From: Candidatus Thiothrix anitrata
GTDB lineage: Bacteria > Pseudomonadota > Gammaproteobacteria > Thiotrichales > Thiotrichaceae
DNA length: 64,000 nt
NCBI RefSeq assembly: GCF_017901155.1
Contig: NZ_CP072800.1
Coordinates: forward strand, 957,283-1,021,282
Reading direction: 5' to 3'
Part shown: positions 23,987 to 33,525 of the stretch, piece after piece
Layout: each line of letters opens with the position of its first letter
Position numbering within the stretch: position 1 is the first letter of the stretch
The notes under the pieces: model-generated
The model's database searches: none
What the model was told of the DNA's origin: nothing
What the model saw: only the letters and a program-made list of their open reading frames with translations
Translations under genes and position numbers: made by a program

Positions 23987-26350
23987 ATGGATCACAGCGT
24001 ACACAACAAACTCATTTCCTTTATCTGGGCTATCGCCGACGACTGTTTACGCGATGTGTATGTACGCGGCAAATACCGCGATGTGATTTTACCGATGGTG
24101 GTGTTACGCCGTATCGACACCCTGTTGGAAACCACCAAACAGGCGGTACTGGATGAGGTCAACTTCCAGCGCGAGGAGATGCACGCCACCGAACTGGACG
24201 ATGAGCCATTGAAAGCCGCCTCCGGTTACGTGTTCTACAACACGTCGCGCTGGACGCTGAAAACGCTGTTCAGTACTGCCACCAATAACCAGCAAATCCT
24301 GCTGGCAAATTTTGAAGAATACCTGTTGGGCTTCAGCGCAAACGTCAAAGAAATCATTGGGCGTTTCAACCTGAAAGCGCAAATCCGCCACATGGCTGCC
24401 AAGCAAGTGCTGCTGGATGTGGTGGAAAAGTTTGTCTCGCCCTATATCAACCTCACGCCCGACATTGCCGAAGACCCCGACGGCAACAAACTCCCCGCGC
24501 TCACCAATCTCGGCATGGGCTACGTGTTTGAGGAACTGATCCGCAAATTCAACGAAGAAAACAACGAAGAGGCAGGCGAACACTTTACCCCGCGTGAAGT
24601 GATTGAGTTGATGACCCACTTGGTATTTGACCCGATCAAAGCCGATTTGCCGCTGACGCTAAGTATCTACGACCCTGCGTGTGGTAGCGGCGGGATGCTC
24701 ACCGAATCGCAGAATTTTATCGAAGAAAAGTACCCCAGCAGCAAACAGCGCGACATTCATTTATTCGGCAAGGAAATCAACGACGAAACCTACGCCATCT
24801 GCAAATCCGACATGATGATCAAGGGCAATAACCCCGAAAACATCAAAGTCGGCTCGACGCTTTCCACCGACGAATTCGCCGCTGACCGTTTCGACTTTAT
24901 GCTCTCCAACCCTCCTTACGGCAAAAGCTGGGCTTCGGAACAAAAGAATATTAAAGACGGTGCGGACGTGATTGACCCGCGTTTCAAGGTGACGCTGTAC
25001 GATTATTGGGGCAAGCCGGAAGTGGCGGATGCCACGCCGCGTTCCAGTGACGGGCAATTGCTGTTTTTGATGGAAATGGTTAGCAAGATGAAAACAGGGG
25101 GGAGCCGCATTGCTTCGGTGCATAACGGTTCTAGCTTGTTTACGGGTGATGCTGGCGGTGGAGAAAGCAATATCCGCCGTTACATTATCGAAAACGATTG
25201 GCTCGACGCGATTGTGCAATTGCCGAATAACCTGTTCTACAACACCGGCATTACCACCTACATCTGGCTGTTAAATAACAACAAGCCCAAGGAACGCAAA
25301 GGCAAAGTGCAATTGTTGGATGCCAGTCTGTTATTCCGCAAGTTGCGCAAAAATCTGGGCAATAAAAACTGTGAGTTTGCGCCGGAACACATTCAGCAAA
25401 TTACCCAAACCTATCTGGATTGTGCCGCGATTGAGCGCGAACTCGATGCCAACGGCGACCCTATCGGCATTGCCAGCAAAGTGTTCCGCAATCAGGATTT
25501 CGGTTATTACAAAGTCACCATTGAACGCCCGGATCGGCGTAAAGCGCGGTTTTCCGCTGATGCGATTGCGCCGTTGCGCTTCGACAAATCGTTGGCGGAA
25601 GTGATGGAACACCTTTACACCACGCACGGCGACAAGGTGTATGAATCCGCCTTTTTGAAAGCGCAGGAAAAAACCATTCTCGGCTGGTGCGAAGATAACG
25701 ACATCAGCCTCAACAGCAAAGCGAAAGCCAAACTGCTCGACGTGAAGTATTGGGCAGGCTTGAAACAGCTATTCGAGACTGCGCAGCGACTCATGGCTGA
25801 GTTGGGTGAGGTGGAATTTGACGACTTCAACGTGTTCAAGGAACAAGTGGATGCTGCGCTGAAAACTCGTGCTATCAAGCTATCTGCTTCTGAAAAGAAC
25901 GCCATTTTGAACGCGGTGAGTTGGTATGACGAAACCGCCGCCAAAGTGGTGAAAAAGGTGGTGAAACTGGCGGGTAAGGAATTGGATGACTTGCTGGAAC
26001 GCTATGATTGTGTGGTGGAGGACTTGCCGGATTTTGGGTATTACCCGACGGGCAAAAAGGGCGAATACCTCACCTATGAAACTAGCGCGGATTTGCGCGA
26101 CAGCGAGTCGATTCCACTCAAAGACAGCATTTACCAATATTTCCTTGATGAGGTGAAACCGCACGTTGCCGAGGCGTGGCTGAATATGGAATCGGTGAAA
26201 ATTGGCTATGAAATCAGCTTTAACAAGTATTTCTACCGTCACAAACCGTTGCGTTCGCTGGAAGCGGTGGCGGCGGATATTCTGAGGTTGGAACAGCAGG
26301 CAGATGGGTTGATTGCGGATATACTGGGTTTGAAGGAGTTACCAGCGTGA
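23987..26350 (+). CDS. hsdM: Type I restriction-modification methyltransferase, HsdM
   Basis: A 787-residue N6-adenine methyltransferase of type I systems. An N-terminal helical HsdM domain (about 1-150) is followed by the SAM-binding motif DPACGSGGM (from residue 229) and catalytic NPPYG (from residue 308). The C-terminal 250 residues are longer than in classical HsdM (about 500-530) and include coiled helices near the end. It would methylate host DNA with HsdS and support restriction with HsdR. hsdS, a Fic gene and hsdR follow on the same strand. Confidence 0.94.
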   Translation: MDHSVHNKLISFIWAIADDCLRDVYVRGKYRDVILPMVVLRRIDTLLETTKQAVLDEVNFQREEMHATELDDEPLKAASGYVFYNTSRWTLKTLFSTATNNQQILLANFEEYLLGFSANVKEIIGRFNLKAQIRHMAAKQVLLDVVEKFVSPYINLTPDIAEDPDGNKLPALTNLGMGYVFEELIRKFNEENNEEAGEHFTPREVIELMTHLVFDPIKADLPLTLSIYDPACGSGGMLTESQNFIEEKYPSSKQRDIHLFGKEINDETYAICKSDMMIKGNNPENIKVGSTLSTDEFAADRFDFMLSNPPYGKSWASEQKNIKDGADVIDPRFKVTLYDYWGKPEVADATPRSSDGQLLFLMEMVSKMKTGGSRIASVHNGSSLFTGDAGGGESNIRRYIIENDWLDAIVQLPNNLFYNTGITTYIWLLNNNKPKERKGKVQLLDASLLFRKLRKNLGNKNCEFAPEHIQQITQTYLDCAAIERELDANGDPIGIASKVFRNQDFGYYKVTIERPDRRKARFSADAIAPLRFDKSLAEVMEHLYTTHGDKVYESAFLKAQEKTILGWCEDNDISLNSKAKAKLLDVKYWAGLKQLFETAQRLMAELGEVEFDDFNVFKEQVDAALKTRAIKLSASEKNAILNAVSWYDETAAKVVKKVVKLAGKELDDLLERYDCVVEDLPDFGYYPTGKKGEYLTYETSADLRDSESIPLKDSIYQYFLDEVKPHVAEAWLNMESVKIGYEISFNKYFYRHKPLRSLEAVAADILRLEQQADGLIADILGLKELPA

Positions 26351-26386
26351 GTAAGATGTTGCCAAAGAAACCTCTCCCCAACCCTG

Positions 26387-26558
26387 TTGCGGCTGCGCCG
26401 TTCCCCCCATCCCCAACCCCTTCCCCCGCAAGGGGGGCAGGGGCTAAGAAGCGCGGTTTGTACCTAGCAACGGCAAAATTTCACACAGAATCTCCCTCTT
26501 GCTCCCTTCACCCCTTGCGGGGGAAGGGCTGGGGATGGGGGGAACGGCGCAGCCGCAA
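26387..26558. repeat. Long family B inverted repeat between hsdM and hsdS
   Basis: Arms of about 48 bases (26387-26435 and 26511-26558) pair almost perfectly; both contain the GTTCCCCCCATCCCC / GGGGATGGGGGGAAC motif and a CCCGCAAGGGG / CCCCTTGCGGG core. The repeat lies just upstream of the hsdS ribosome site. A small ORF across it has no other sign of coding. Confidence 0.85.
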
Positions 26559-26579
26559 CGTGTTAGGAGGAATTCCTGC

Positions 26580-27884
26580 ATGAATACCTTCCCCAAATAC
26601 GAAACCTACAAAAACTCCGGCATCGAATGGCTCGGCAAAATCCCCGATTCATGGGAGCTAACGAAGTTAGGAACTTGTCTCACGCTAGTTTCTAAGAAAA
26701 ACAGGGCTGATTTGCCTTTGCTTTCCATTACAAGGGAACAGGGCGTTATCGAACGTGACATAGAAGATGCAGAAAGTAATCATAATTTCATTCCTGATGA
26801 TTTGAGCGGCTACAAAGTGCTTGAACAAGGTCAGTTTGGAATGAACAAAATGAAGGCATGGCAAGGTTCTTATGGTGTATCGAAACACACGGGTATTGTT
26901 AGTCCAGCTTATTTTGTTTTTGATTTTGCGAAAGTGATTGATCCAATTTTTTTCAACTGGGCAATTCGTAGTAAACTTTATGTATCTTATTTCGGGAGTG
27001 CATCTGATGGTGTGCGGATTGGGCAATGGGATTTATCCAAATCTCGAATGAAGGCTATCCCATTTTTGTTGCCATCACCAGAAGAACAAACCGCTATCGC
27101 CCATTTCCTCGACCAAAAAACCGCGCAAATCGACGCAGCCATTGTCATTAAAGAACAGCAAATCGCCTTATTGAAAGAGCGCAAGCAAATCCTTATCCAA
27201 CAAGCTGTTACCCAAGGCTTAGACCCGACTGTGCCGATGAAAGACTCTGGGGTGGAGTGGATTGAGGAAATTCCGGCGCATTGGGAGATGAAGAAAGTTA
27301 AGCATCTTTTTAGAATGATAATGGAGTCATCTGAAAAGAATAATAATCATGAGTTACTCTCTGTCTACACCGATATAGGGGTAAAGCCAAGACGAGAGCT
27401 TGAAGAAAGAGGAAATAAAGCATCAACAACTGATGGTTACTGGTTTGTAAAGAAAGGAGATATTGTAGTCAACAAGCTACTTGCATGGATGGGAGCAATT
27501 GGACTTTCTGAATATGATGGCGTTACCAGCCCAGCATACGATATTCTCAGGCCAAAAGTAGAAATGAATGGATATTTTTATCACTTCTTATTTAGATCCG
27601 ATTTTTGTTCATCTGAACTAAAACGCCACTCACGTGGAATCATGGATATGCGACTAAGGTTGTATTTCGATAAGTTCGGTCTTGTAGAAGTTCCATACCC
27701 ATCAGCTACAGAGCAAAACAAGATTATTGACTTTTTAAATATTAATTTAATTAAAATGGATGAAGGCATTGATCTGATAAAGCAGCAGATCGAGAAGTTG
27801 CGGGAGTATAAAACCACGCTGATTAACAGCGCGGTGACGGGTAAGATTAGGGTGACAAATAACGCAGTGGATGTGTCGATATGA
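26580..27884 (+). CDS. hsdS: Type I restriction specificity subunit, HsdS
   Basis: A 434-residue specificity subunit with two target-recognition domains. Each is introduced by the typical pattern (KNSGIEWLGKIPDSWE near residue 10; KDSGVEWIEEIPAHWE near 220) and ends in a conserved helix (EEQTAIAHFLDQKTAQIDAA; EQNKIIDFLNINLIKMDEG). The halves set the two parts of the recognition sequence. TAGGAGG lies nine bases before the ATG at 26580; the upstream frame is repeat sequence. Its DNA is more AT-rich than its neighbours, usual for recombining specificity genes. ATGA overlap with the Fic gene. Confidence 0.93.
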   Translation: MNTFPKYETYKNSGIEWLGKIPDSWELTKLGTCLTLVSKKNRADLPLLSITREQGVIERDIEDAESNHNFIPDDLSGYKVLEQGQFGMNKMKAWQGSYGVSKHTGIVSPAYFVFDFAKVIDPIFFNWAIRSKLYVSYFGSASDGVRIGQWDLSKSRMKAIPFLLPSPEEQTAIAHFLDQKTAQIDAAIVIKEQQIALLKERKQILIQQAVTQGLDPTVPMKDSGVEWIEEIPAHWEMKKVKHLFRMIMESSEKNNNHELLSVYTDIGVKPRRELEERGNKASTTDGYWFVKKGDIVVNKLLAWMGAIGLSEYDGVTSPAYDILRPKVEMNGYFYHFLFRSDFCSSELKRHSRGIMDMRLRLYFDKFGLVEVPYPSATEQNKIIDFLNINLIKMDEGIDLIKQQIEKLREYKTTLINSAVTGKIRVTNNAVDVSI

Positions 27885-28882
27885 CGAATAAGAATACAAT
27901 CGAAATTTATCAAACTAATGATGGTAAGACTTGTGTTGATGTCTACTTTGAACAAAACACCGTCTGGTTGACCCAAGGACAGATAGTCGAATTATTTGAT
28001 AAAAATAAACGCACAATCTCAGAACACATTCGTAATATTTTCAAAGAGGGTGAGTTGCAGGAAGATTCAGTTGTCCGGCAATCCCGGATAACTGCGGCGG
28101 ATGGTAAGTCTTACAACGTCAATCACTACAATTTGGATGTCATTATTTCGGTTGGTTATCGCGTCAAATCCCAGCAAGGCACGCAATTTCGCATTTGGGC
28201 GACCGAACGTCTCCGCGAATACCTTATACAAGGCTACGCGCTCAACCAGCAACGCTTTGACCAAAACGCCGCCGAACTCCAACAAGCCATCGCGCTCATT
28301 CGCAAAGCCGCCCAAGCCCCCGACATTAACGCTACCACGGGGCGCGGCTTAGTCGAAATCGTCAGCCGCTACACCCAAACCTTCCTTTGGCTGCAACGCT
28401 ACGACGAAGGCTTGCTAAACGACCCACAAGGGCAAACAGGCGGCGATTTGCCCGCGCCTGAAATCGCCATGCAAGCCCTGCAACAACTCAAGCAAGTGCT
28501 GATGGCACGCGGCGAAGCCACCGCCTTATTCGCCCACCCACGAGAAGACGGCTTAAGTGCCATTTTCGGCAACCTCAATCAAAGCGTCTTTGGCGAATCC
28601 GCCTACCCCACGATTGAAAGCAAAGCTGCTCACTTGCTGTATTTTGTCGTCAAAAACCACCCGTTTTCCGATGGCAATAAACGCAGCGGCGCATTCTTGT
28701 TTGTGGACTTCCTGCACCGCAACCAACGCTTGTTGAATGAACGCGGCGAACCTGTCATCAACGACACGGGATTAGCCGCACTAACCCTCTTGGTTGCTGA
28801 GTCCGATGCCAAACAAAAAGAAACCCTGATCCGCTTGATCATGCACATGCTGGCGAGACCTTGCACAACACCCCTGAATTAA
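27881..28882 (+). CDS. RhuM-Fic domain protein in the type I restriction operon
   Basis: A 333-residue protein with two parts. Residues about 5-120 match the RhuM virulence-protein domain (VWLTQGQIVELFDKNKRTISEH, VIISVGYRVKSQQGTQFR). Residues about 210-330 form a Fic/Doc-like domain with HPFSDGNKRSG from H260. Fic proteins usually transfer AMP or other groups to target proteins. Its position between hsdS and hsdR, sharing an ATGA overlap with hsdS, suggests a linked toxin, guard or modulator. No N-terminal or C-terminal inhibitory Fic helix was recognised. Confidence 0.85.
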   Translation: MTNKNTIEIYQTNDGKTCVDVYFEQNTVWLTQGQIVELFDKNKRTISEHIRNIFKEGELQEDSVVRQSRITAADGKSYNVNHYNLDVIISVGYRVKSQQGTQFRIWATERLREYLIQGYALNQQRFDQNAAELQQAIALIRKAAQAPDINATTGRGLVEIVSRYTQTFLWLQRYDEGLLNDPQGQTGGDLPAPEIAMQALQQLKQVLMARGEATALFAHPREDGLSAIFGNLNQSVFGESAYPTIESKAAHLLYFVVKNHPFSDGNKRSGAFLFVDFLHRNQRLLNERGEPVINDTGLAALTLLVAESDAKQKETLIRLIMHMLARPCTTPLN

Positions 28883-28929
28883 CGATGATGCAGCAACGGT
28901 AAATAGGGCAAGCAACGACAGGGGCAAAC

Positions 28930-31900
28930 ATGGCAAGTCAAACCAATGAACAGGCATTTGAAGCTGCGATCGAAAAACACCTGTGCGGCATTTCTTCGGA
29001 AGAATGGAAGAAGCTGGGTGAAACCGCCGGTCTGTACAATGTTGGCTTCGACTCCGCTCAGCCAGCGAGCACGATCCGTTCCCTGAGCGGAGTCGAAGGG
29101 AACAACACCGCCCGCTACCACCTCGGCAACCCCGCCAAATTCAACAAACAGGTTGCCCTCGACGAACAATTTTTCTGGCAATTCCTGCAAGCCACCCAAG
29201 CCGATGAACTGGCAAAACTCCAAAAGCACAGCCCCAGCGATTGGCAGCGCAAAATCGTGGAGCGTTTCGACCGCCTGATTAAAAAGCACGGTTTGTTGCA
29301 CCTGCTGAAAAAAGGCTTGGGCGTGGATGATGCCCACTTCCACCTGATGTACCCCGCGCCGTTGGCAAGCAGCAGTGCGAAGGTGAAACAACAGTTTGCC
29401 GCCAATCTGTTCAGTTGCACCCGTCAGATACGCTATTCCAACAGCAACCCGCTGCAAGAAATCGACATGGTGCTGTTCCTCAACGGCTTGCCGCTGATCA
29501 CGTTGGAGCTGAAAAACCCGTGGACAGGGCAAACCGCCCGCTACCACGGGCAAAAGCAATACCGCGAAGACCGCGACACCACCCAGCCCTTATTGCAGTT
29601 CGGGCGTTGTCTGGTACACATGGCGGTGGATACTGATGAAGTCTACATGACCACCAAACTGGCGGGCAAAGACACGTTTTTCCTGCCGTTCAACAAAGGT
29701 CACGCCGAAGGGCAAGGCAACCCACCCAATCCACGCGGGCATAAAACCGCCTACCTGTGGGAAGAAATCTTCACGCGGGAAAGCCTCACCAATATCATCC
29801 AGCATTTCGTGCGCCTCGATGGCACAAGCAAAGACGCGCTGGACAAACGCACCTTGTATTTCCCGCGCTATCACCAACTCGATGTGGTGCGTAAGCTCAT
29901 TAGCCATGCCGCCACGCACGGGGCTGGGCAAACCTATCTGATTCAACATTCCGCTGGTTCGGGTAAATCCAACTCGATTACCTGGGCAGCGTATCAGTTG
30001 ATTGAGGTTTATCCTGCCGCCCGTGTTCCCTTCGACTCCGCTCAGGGAACGGATCGTGCCCGTTGGCTGAGCGAAGTCGAAGCCAAAGCCAACACCCCAC
30101 GCCCCTTATTCGATTCCGTGATCGTGGTGACAGACCGTCGTCTGCTGGACAAACAACTGCGTGACAACATCAAAGAATTTTCCGAAGTCAAAAACATCAT
30201 TGCCCCCGCCCACAAGTCATCTGACCTGAAAGCGGCACTGGAAAACGGCAAGAAGATCATTATCACCACCATCCAGAAATTCCCGTTCATCATTGATGGC
30301 ATTGCCGACCTCAGCGACAAGCGTTTCGCGGTCATTATCGACGAAGCGCACAGTTCCCAATCCGGTTCAGCGCACGACAATATGAATCGCGCAATGGGAT
30401 CGGTGGCTGAGCGAAGTCGAAGCCAAGAGGACGAAATCGAAGACACACAAGACAAAATCCTGCAAGCGATGCGTTCCCGCAAAATGCGCGGCAATGCCTC
30501 CTACTTGGCATTCACAGCCACCCCAAAAAACACCACCTTGGAAAAATTCGGGCAGCAGCAACCCGACGGCTCATTCCAACCTTTCCACCTGTACTCGATG
30601 AAACAGGCGATTGAAGAAGGCTTCATTCTGGATGTACTCGCCAATTACACCACCTACAAAAGCTATTACGAAATCCAGAAATCCATCGACGACAACCCGC
30701 TGTTTGACACCAAAAAGGCGCAGCAAAAGCTCCGTGCTTACGTCGAGCGTTCGCAGCACACCATTGATACCAAAGCCGAGATCATGCTGGAGCATTTCAT
30801 CCCGCAGGTCGTGGCAGCCAAAAAGCTCAAAGGCAAAGCCAAGGGCATGGTGGTCACGCAAAACATTGAAACCGCGATCCGTTACTACCAAGCGATTACC
30901 CGCTTGCTGGCAAAACAAGGCAACCCGTTCAAAGCCCTGCTGGCATTTTCGGGCAGCAAAACCGTGGATGGCGTGGAATACACCGAAGCGGATGTGAATG
31001 GTTTTGCCGAAACCGATACCAAGGACAAATTCGATACCGATGAATACCGTCTGCTGGTGGTGGCGAACAAATACCTGACGGGTTTCGACCAGCCCAAGCT
31101 GTGCGCCATGTACGTGGACAAGAAACTCGCCAGTGTGTTGTGTGTGCAAACCCTGTCGCGCCTCAACCGTTCCGCACCCAAGTGGGGCAAGAAAACCGAA
31201 GACCTGTTCGTGCTGGATTTCTTCAATAGCGTGGACGACATCAAAACCGCATTCGACCCGTTTTACACCTCCACGTCCTTGTCAGCCGCCACCGACATAA
31301 ACGTCCTGCACGAGCTGAAAGACGCGCTGGATGAAGTCGGCGTGTACGAATGGCAGGAAGTCGAAAACTTTGTGACGCGCTACTTCAACAACGAAGACGC
31401 ACAAACCTTGAGTGGCGTGATTGATGTGGCGGCGGCGCGTTTCAACCACGAGTTGGAACTCGACAATGCTGCTAAAGTGGATTTCAAGATCAAAGCCAAA
31501 CAGTTCGTGAAAATCTACGGGCAAATGGCGGCGATCATGCCCTATGAAATGGTGATGTGGGAAAAGCTGTTCTGGTTCTTGAAATTTCTGATTCCGAAAC
31601 TAAAAGTCGCTGACCCTGACGCGGAATTGCTGGATGAGTTGCTGAACTCAGTGGATTTAAGCACTTACGGCTTGCAACGGGTGAAACTGAATCATGCGAT
31701 TGCGCTGGATGATGCCGCCTCAGAACTTGACCCGCAAAACCCCAATCCACGCGGAGCGCACGACACAGAAAGCGAAGCTGACCCGTTGGATGAGATTATT
31801 CGCACCTTCAACGAGCGTTGGTTTCAGGGCTGGAGTGCCACACCAGAAGAACAGCGGGTGCGTTTACTCAGCATGGCGGAATCCATTAAGTCGCACCCCG

Positions 31901-32085
31901 ATTTTCACGACAAGTACCAAAACGAACACGATCCGCATAACCAGCATCTGGCGTTTGAAAAGCTCTTCAAGGAGGTTATGTTGCAACGACGTAAAGATGA
32001 TTTGGAATTCTACAAGCTGTTCGCGGGTGATACAGCGTTCAAAACGTCGCTGATGCAGAGTATGCAGCGCATGGTGGCAGCGTAA
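28930..32085 (+). CDS. hsdR: Type I restriction endonuclease subunit, HsdR, with in-frame palindromes
   Basis: A 1051-residue HsdR. The N-terminal PD-(D/E)xK nuclease region contains ELKNPWTGQ; the SF2 helicase follows, with Walker A HSAGSGKS near residue 340 and DEAH (IIDEAHSSQSG) near 470, then motifs VVANKYLTGFDQP and LSRLNR. Residues FDSAQPASTIRSLSGVEG, FDSAQGTDRARWLSEVEA and AERSRSQ come from palindromic elements at 29046, 30030 and 30407. The insertions lie between conserved blocks. The enzyme would translocate and cut unmodified DNA with the HsdM/HsdS encoded upstream. Confidence 0.93.
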   Translation: MASQTNEQAFEAAIEKHLCGISSEEWKKLGETAGLYNVGFDSAQPASTIRSLSGVEGNNTARYHLGNPAKFNKQVALDEQFFWQFLQATQADELAKLQKHSPSDWQRKIVERFDRLIKKHGLLHLLKKGLGVDDAHFHLMYPAPLASSSAKVKQQFAANLFSCTRQIRYSNSNPLQEIDMVLFLNGLPLITLELKNPWTGQTARYHGQKQYREDRDTTQPLLQFGRCLVHMAVDTDEVYMTTKLAGKDTFFLPFNKGHAEGQGNPPNPRGHKTAYLWEEIFTRESLTNIIQHFVRLDGTSKDALDKRTLYFPRYHQLDVVRKLISHAATHGAGQTYLIQHSAGSGKSNSITWAAYQLIEVYPAARVPFDSAQGTDRARWLSEVEAKANTPRPLFDSVIVVTDRRLLDKQLRDNIKEFSEVKNIIAPAHKSSDLKAALENGKKIIITTIQKFPFIIDGIADLSDKRFAVIIDEAHSSQSGSAHDNMNRAMGSVAERSRSQEDEIEDTQDKILQAMRSRKMRGNASYLAFTATPKNTTLEKFGQQQPDGSFQPFHLYSMKQAIEEGFILDVLANYTTYKSYYEIQKSIDDNPLFDTKKAQQKLRAYVERSQHTIDTKAEIMLEHFIPQVVAAKKLKGKAKGMVVTQNIETAIRYYQAITRLLAKQGNPFKALLAFSGSKTVDGVEYTEADVNGFAETDTKDKFDTDEYRLLVVANKYLTGFDQPKLCAMYVDKKLASVLCVQTLSRLNRSAPKWGKKTEDLFVLDFFNSVDDIKTAFDPFYTSTSLSAATDINVLHELKDALDEVGVYEWQEVENFVTRYFNNEDAQTLSGVIDVAAARFNHELELDNAAKVDFKIKAKQFVKIYGQMAAIMPYEMVMWEKLFWFLKFLIPKLKVADPDAELLDELLNSVDLSTYGLQRVKLNHAIALDDAASELDPQNPNPRGAHDTESEADPLDEIIRTFNERWFQGWSATPEEQRVRLLSMAESIKSHPDFHDKYQNEHDPHNQHLAFEKLFKEVMLQRRKDDLEFYKLFAGDTAFKTSLMQSMQRMVAA
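29046..29098. repeat. Family A palindrome inside hsdR, first copy
   Basis: Perfect 16-base arms CTTCGACTCCGCTCAG (29046-29061) and CTGAGCGGAGTCGAAG (29083-29098), 21-base loop. It is read in-frame as about 18 HsdR residues near residue 45. Confidence 0.9.
30030..30082. repeat. Family A palindrome inside hsdR, second copy
   Basis: Arms CTTCGACTCCGCTCAG (30030-30045) and CTGAGCGAAGTCGAAG (30067-30082), one mismatch. It sits between helicase motifs I and II, read in-frame. Confidence 0.9.
30407..30422. repeat. Family A half-element inside hsdR, third site
   Basis: Only the right arm, CTGAGCGAAGTCGAAG, is present. It is translated in a different frame (VAERSRSQ) from the second copy (WLSEVEA), close after the DEAH motif. 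Confidence 0.75.
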
Positions 32086-32150
32086 GCCTCAACGCTGATA
32101 GGTGTGTTGCTTTGATTCTGAAATATTAAATCTGTTCTTCTAAAAACGTC

Positions 32151-32156
32151 TATAAT
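32151..32156 (+). promoter_or_regulatory. -10 box before the DUF4143 ATPase gene
   Basis: A consensus TATAAT lies 39 bases before the ATG at 32195, followed by AGAAGGAAAG as ribosome site. No good -35 is visible. It separates this gene from the hsd operon. Confidence 0.45.
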
Positions 32157-32194
32157 CCATAGATACTGTTCTTTTTCAGAAGGAAAGAAACGCC

Positions 32195-33469
32195 ATGCAA
32201 GCACTTTTCCAGCGGCTCATTACCGATTTTCAGGATGCACCACCCAAACAGGTGATTGCGCGTGAGCAAGTGATCCCCGTGGATAGCCGCAAGATCATTT
32301 CGCTGATCGGGGTGCGCCGCTGCGGTAAAACCTACTTGCTGTATGGGCTGATTAATCAACTACGCGCCAGCGTTGACCCGCGTAATATCATCTACTTGAA
32401 TTTTGAGGATGACCGCCTGCATCCCTTAACCTTGCAAGATTTAGACAGTCTGATGGAAGGTTATTACGCGCTCTACCCCGATAAGCGCAGCGAAAAGGTC
32501 TACCTGTTCCTTGATGAAATTCAGAACATTCCCGAATGGGAACGTTACGTGCGGCGCATCCACGATACCTTGAATGTGCAGTTATTTGTGACGGGTTCAT
32601 CGTCACGCCTGTTGAGCCAAGAAATTGCTACCAGTTTGCGCGGGCGAACCTTGACGTATGAAGTCTTCCCGTTTTCCTTCCGTGAATATCTGGCTTATCA
32701 CCAGATTGACGTTAACCTGCATTCATCCCATAGCCGCAGCTACATTCAACACGCTTTCAACAATTATTTGCATCAGGGCGGGTTTGCGGAAACCTTTGGG
32801 GAAACGCCCGATATTCAGCAACGCACTTGGCGTGATTATCTGGATTTAATCATCTACCGCGACTTGATCGAACGTTATGACATCAAAAATACCGCGTTAT
32901 TGCGTCATTTGATTCGCTACGCGATGAGCAATATTGGCACACTGATTAGCGTTAACAAGCTGTTTAATGAATACAAAGAGCTGGGGCATAAAGTCAGCAA
33001 AGAAACGTTGTATCTCTATCTGGGCTATCTGGAAGATGCCTATACCCTGTTCAATGTGCCGATTTTTCGCAACTCAGTCCGCGAGGAACAGCATCACCCT
33101 CGTAAGATTTATGCGGTGGATAATGGTTTCAAAACCTTGTTACACACCTCCCTGTCACCGGATTACAGCAAGTTGTATGAGAATCTGGTGTTCCTGCATT
33201 TACGCCGCCAAAGCCGCGAAGTGTATTACTACAAACAAACGCAGGAAGTGGATTTTTACGTACCGGGCAAACCTTCCCAACTGGTCAATGTGAGTGTGGA
33301 TATACGCACGCCCGCGACACTGGAACGTGAAATCAATGGCTTGCTGGAAGGGATGCGTTATACCGGCTTGGAGGAAGCAACGCTGGTCACGCAAGAACGT
33401 GCAGACATGCTGACGATTGAAGGAAAGCACATTACTATCGTACCTGCATGGCAATATTTGCTTCAGTAG
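32195..33469 (+). CDS. AAA ATPase with DUF4143 domain
   Basis: A 424-residue P-loop ATPase of the AAA_14/DUF4143 type. Walker A is GVRRCGKTYLL (near residue 37) and Walker B is LFLDEIQNIPEWE. DUF4143 follows from about 190 (GGFAETF, then the winged-helix part KVSKETLYLYLGYLEDAY), and the end has nuclease-like DFYVPGK. These proteins are common accessory genes of unknown role, often near restriction systems and mobile DNA. It has its own -10 box and is followed by a permease after 93 bases. A defence role is a guess from location. Confidence 0.9.
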   Translation: MQALFQRLITDFQDAPPKQVIAREQVIPVDSRKIISLIGVRRCGKTYLLYGLINQLRASVDPRNIIYLNFEDDRLHPLTLQDLDSLMEGYYALYPDKRSEKVYLFLDEIQNIPEWERYVRRIHDTLNVQLFVTGSSSRLLSQEIATSLRGRTLTYEVFPFSFREYLAYHQIDVNLHSSHSRSYIQHAFNNYLHQGGFAETFGETPDIQQRTWRDYLDLIIYRDLIERYDIKNTALLRHLIRYAMSNIGTLISVNKLFNEYKELGHKVSKETLYLYLGYLEDAYTLFNVPIFRNSVREEQHHPRKIYAVDNGFKTLLHTSLSPDYSKLYENLVFLHLRRQSREVYYYKQTQEVDFYVPGKPSQLVNVSVDIRTPATLEREINGLLEGMRYTGLEEATLVTQERADMLTIEGKHITIVPAWQYLLQ

Positions 33470-33525
33470 CAGGGTATTTTTATGCTGAGGCTGCATCCTT
33501 TTCTGCATACATTCGTCTATCCGTA

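Noticed and set aside
24104-24619. Minus-strand frame of 171 codons in hsdM
   Set aside because: Antisense shadow of a highly conserved methyltransferase gene.
26347-26583. Small frame overlapping the hsdM stop
   Set aside because: Entirely made of the family B inverted repeat; Pro-rich reading is a by-product of C-runs.
30571-31149. Minus-strand frame of 192 codons in hsdR
   Set aside because: Antisense to conserved helicase motifs; no ribosome site or family pattern.
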